In this document: positions 13,350 to 14,576 of the stretch, in pieces
How positions within the stretch are numbered: position 1 is the first letter of the stretch
How the letters are laid out: every line of letters starts with the position of its first letter
Source: PZPK01 sp041590075
GTDB lineage: Bacteria > Pseudomonadota > Gammaproteobacteria > Pseudomonadales > Oleiphilaceae
Direction: 5' to 3'
DNA length: 14,576 bases
Assembly: GCA_041590075.1 (NCBI GenBank)
Contig: JBFHUL010000084.1
Span: 1 to 14,576, forward strand
Position numbers and translations under genes: made by a program
Notes under the pieces: generated by a model
Told to the model about the DNA's origin: nothing
The model's input: only the letters and a program-made list of their open reading frames with translations
Databases searched by the model: none

Positions 13350-14209
13350 GCCCGCATGGCCTCCCGCGCTGCTTTGACAACTTCCTCTTTATCCATGAGC
13401 TGCTCCAGTTCATCCTCATAGAGATTGAGATCGGCAAAGACCTGATCCTTCATCACCTCGGTGAGCGATTCTGCACTCAACCCCAAAGTGACCGACGCCA
13501 TTCGCGCCGCGGCATTAATCACCATCGCCTGCTCACGATGCACGGGGGCCGCAGCATAATCGCGGTAATACTGCACAGATTGTTGCACGATGGCGGGCAT
13601 TTCCCACTTACGTACGATCACCTCACCGAACAAGACATGAAAACAGTCTTCCAGTAAGGCCACCTCCGCTTCATCCATCCGGGCTTCACGTTTTTTCACA
13701 AATTCCGCGATGGTTTGCAGGGTGGCCGGCCTACCGATGCTGTGCAGCAAACCACACAAGAAAGAAGCCTCGACATTCTTTTTACTGATCCGCGCGATTT
13801 CCTTGCCCCACAAGCCGGTAAGCAGGGCATGATCCCAGATACCAGCACTGCGTGCTTCGAAGCCCGGCGCACGAAAGAGTTTGCTGTTCAGGGAGGCGGC
13901 CAGAGCAATTTCGCTGATTAACTGCATCCCTAAACGGGCGATGGCCTGCTGCAGCGACACCATGGATGCATTGGGTGTGTAGGCCGCAGAATTGGCGATG
14001 CGCATTACATGCCCTGCGAGCGCCTGATCACTCTGTATCAACTTGGCAAGCTGAGCTGCATCGGAATCAGCGTCATTACTGAGCGCCAGCACGCGGCTGG
14101 CCACGTCAGGAAGCATGGGCACATCGATAGTATGGTCTTCAACAAGTTGTTGCAGGTGGTTGGCCACTTGCTGGCCAATGGGACTCAATTGGTTGGGCGT
14201 GCTACTCAC
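13346..14209 (-). CDS. HDOD-domain signalling protein
   Basis: 287 residues, beginning at a GTG (14207-14209) with GGAG eight bases upstream. The HDOD domain covers about 22-225, with IDVPMLPDVASRVLAL, IQSDQALAGHVMRIANSAAY, QQAIARLGMQLISEIALA and FLCGLLHSIGR. The HD pair is His156-Ser157, so the phosphohydrolase metal site is lost, as is usual for HDOD proteins, which act in signalling rather than catalysis. No other output or sensor domain is attached. The gene is first in an operon with sthA, joined by an ATGA overlap, so a role tied to redox or stress state is suggested but not shown. A sigma-S-like -10 is found about 45 bases upstream. Confidence 0.92.
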   Translation of the reverse strand: MSSTPNQLSPIGQQVANHLQQLVEDHTIDVPMLPDVASRVLALSNDADSDAAQLAKLIQSDQALAGHVMRIANSAAYTPNASMVSLQQAIARLGMQLISEIALAASLNSKLFRAPGFEARSAGIWDHALLTGLWGKEIARISKKNVEASFLCGLLHSIGRPATLQTIAEFVKKREARMDEAEVALLEDCFHVLFGEVIVRKWEMPAIVQQSVQYYRDYAAAPVHREQAMVINAAARMASVTLGLSAESLTEVMKDQVFADLNLYEDELEQLMDKEEVVKAAREAMRA

Positions 14210-14248
14210 GAATCGTACTCCAGAGTGGATCGGTATTATTGCTTTTTT

Positions 14249-14262
14249 TCAAGTGTAGACCA
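14249..14262 (-). promoter_or_regulatory. Sigma-S-like promoter element upstream of the HDOD-sthA operon
   Basis: Same 14 bases, TGGTCTACACTTGA on the minus strand, as upstream of mscS. The CTACACTT core is one base from the sigma-S -10 consensus. It lies about 45 bases before the GTG start and is followed by a seven-A run in the early transcript. No clear -35 is seen. Confidence 0.45.
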
Positions 14263-14403
14263 GCATTTGGCCGGCCCCCAGTTTTCAGCCAAAACACCTT
14301 TCACAAGGCGAAGAGTGGTCATGAAAAGGGTCTTAGCGATCCGCAAATGCGCTTCCCCTTAAACGTGACTTGGTTCACAATACGCAGCCTTCAAAATCGG
14401 TGC

Positions 14404-14439
14404 GTTCAGGACAGCATAGTCCGCTGTGCTGCCCTGAAC
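14404..14439 (+). promoter_or_regulatory. Stable hairpin in the leader of the NDH-2-like gene
   Basis: GTTCAGGACAGCA (14404-14416) and TGCTGCCCTGAAC (14427-14439) form a 13-base stem with a single mismatch and a 10-base loop. It ends about eight bases before the GGAAGG ribosome-binding site. There is no T-run, so it is not an intrinsic terminator. It could be an mRNA-stabilising leader structure or a protein-binding palindrome. Confidence 0.45.
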
Positions 14440-14459
14440 TCATTTTGGAAGGCAACACC

Positions 14460-14576
14460 ATGCAACCTAACATTCTCATTATTGGAGGCGGCGCAGGCGG
14501 ACTCGTACTGGCAACAAAGCTGGGCAATACGCTCGGCAAACGTAACAAGGCGCGGATTACGCTGGTCGATGCAGAA
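14460..14576 (+). CDS. ndh: NDH-2-like FAD/NAD(P)-dependent dehydrogenase, N-terminal part (cut by window edge)
   Basis: Only the first 39 codons are present. NILIIGGGAGGLVLATKLGN is the Rossmann FAD-binding GxGxxG motif, and GKRNKARITLVDAE ends the second strand with the acidic residue that binds the FAD ribose. The spacing and the GGGAGGL form resemble type II NADH dehydrogenases (Ndh), single-subunit quinone reductases of the inner membrane. Other members of the same flavoprotein superfamily cannot be excluded from 39 residues. The ATG has GGAAGG seven bases upstream. It is divergent from the HDOD-sthA operon, which also handles NAD(P)H. Confidence 0.75.
   Translation, partial: MQPNILIIGGGAGGLVLATKLGNTLGKRNKARITLVDAE

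Noticed and set aside
12441..13421. 326-codon open frame on the plus strand opposite sthA
   Set aside because: It mirrors sthA, whose family assignment is certain, and shows no family motifs.

Overview
The window looks like a chromosomal segment of a free-living gammaproteobacterium. SthA, RimK, MscL, MscS, HD-GYP and HDOD proteins occur together, Shine-Dalgarno sites are strong, genes are tightly packed and GC content is moderately high (about 55% by eye). A marine or Cellvibrionaceae/Pseudomonas-like lineage is plausible, but the sequence does not prove it. I see no rRNA, tRNA, CRISPR array or intact insertion sequence.

Left block (1-5216, all minus strand). A two-gene unit carries rimK (with an added C-terminal RCK_C-type domain) and then mscL, cut by the window edge. 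Next is a compact operon of an ECF sigma factor and a TetR repressor. Its promoter carries two perfect copies of a 16-bp palindrome, one filling the -35/-10 spacer and one at the start site. Then comes an mscS channel gene followed, one base later, by an orphan periplasmic solute-binding protein. A small CPXCG-type cysteine-rich protein closes the block.

Middle block (5217-10077). A plus-strand small V4R-like sensory protein converges with a minus-strand HD-GYP c-di-GMP phosphodiesterase. Divergent from the latter is a two-gene plus-strand operon: a GCS2-family carboxylate-amine ligase whose stop overlaps the start (TGATG) of an M14-type succinylglutamate desuccinylase/aspartoacylase homologue. 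The pair may make and hydrolyse the same kind of amide bond.

Right block (10078-14576). A visibly AT-richer stretch (about 10.1-11.9 kb) holds a group-1 truncated haemoglobin divergent from an HxlR regulator with a SCP2-like C-terminal domain; a 17-bp inverted repeat lies between them. Long non-coding flanks on both sides suggest an acquired cassette. It is followed on the minus strand by an HDOD protein overlapping sthA (soluble transhydrogenase) by ATGA, and on the plus strand by the start of an NDH-2-like dehydrogenase. SthA and NDH-2 both handle NAD(P)H.

A shared theme is stress and redox control. An identical 14-mer resembling a sigma-S -10 region lies upstream of both mscS and the HDOD-sthA operon, and two mechanosensitive channels, c-di-GMP turnover, a haemoglobin and NAD(P)H balancing enzymes sit close together. 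The best leads for something new are the RimK-RCK_C fusion, the GCS2/M14 pair, the sigma-TetR operon without an anti-sigma gene, and the haemoglobin/HxlR-SCP2 cassette.
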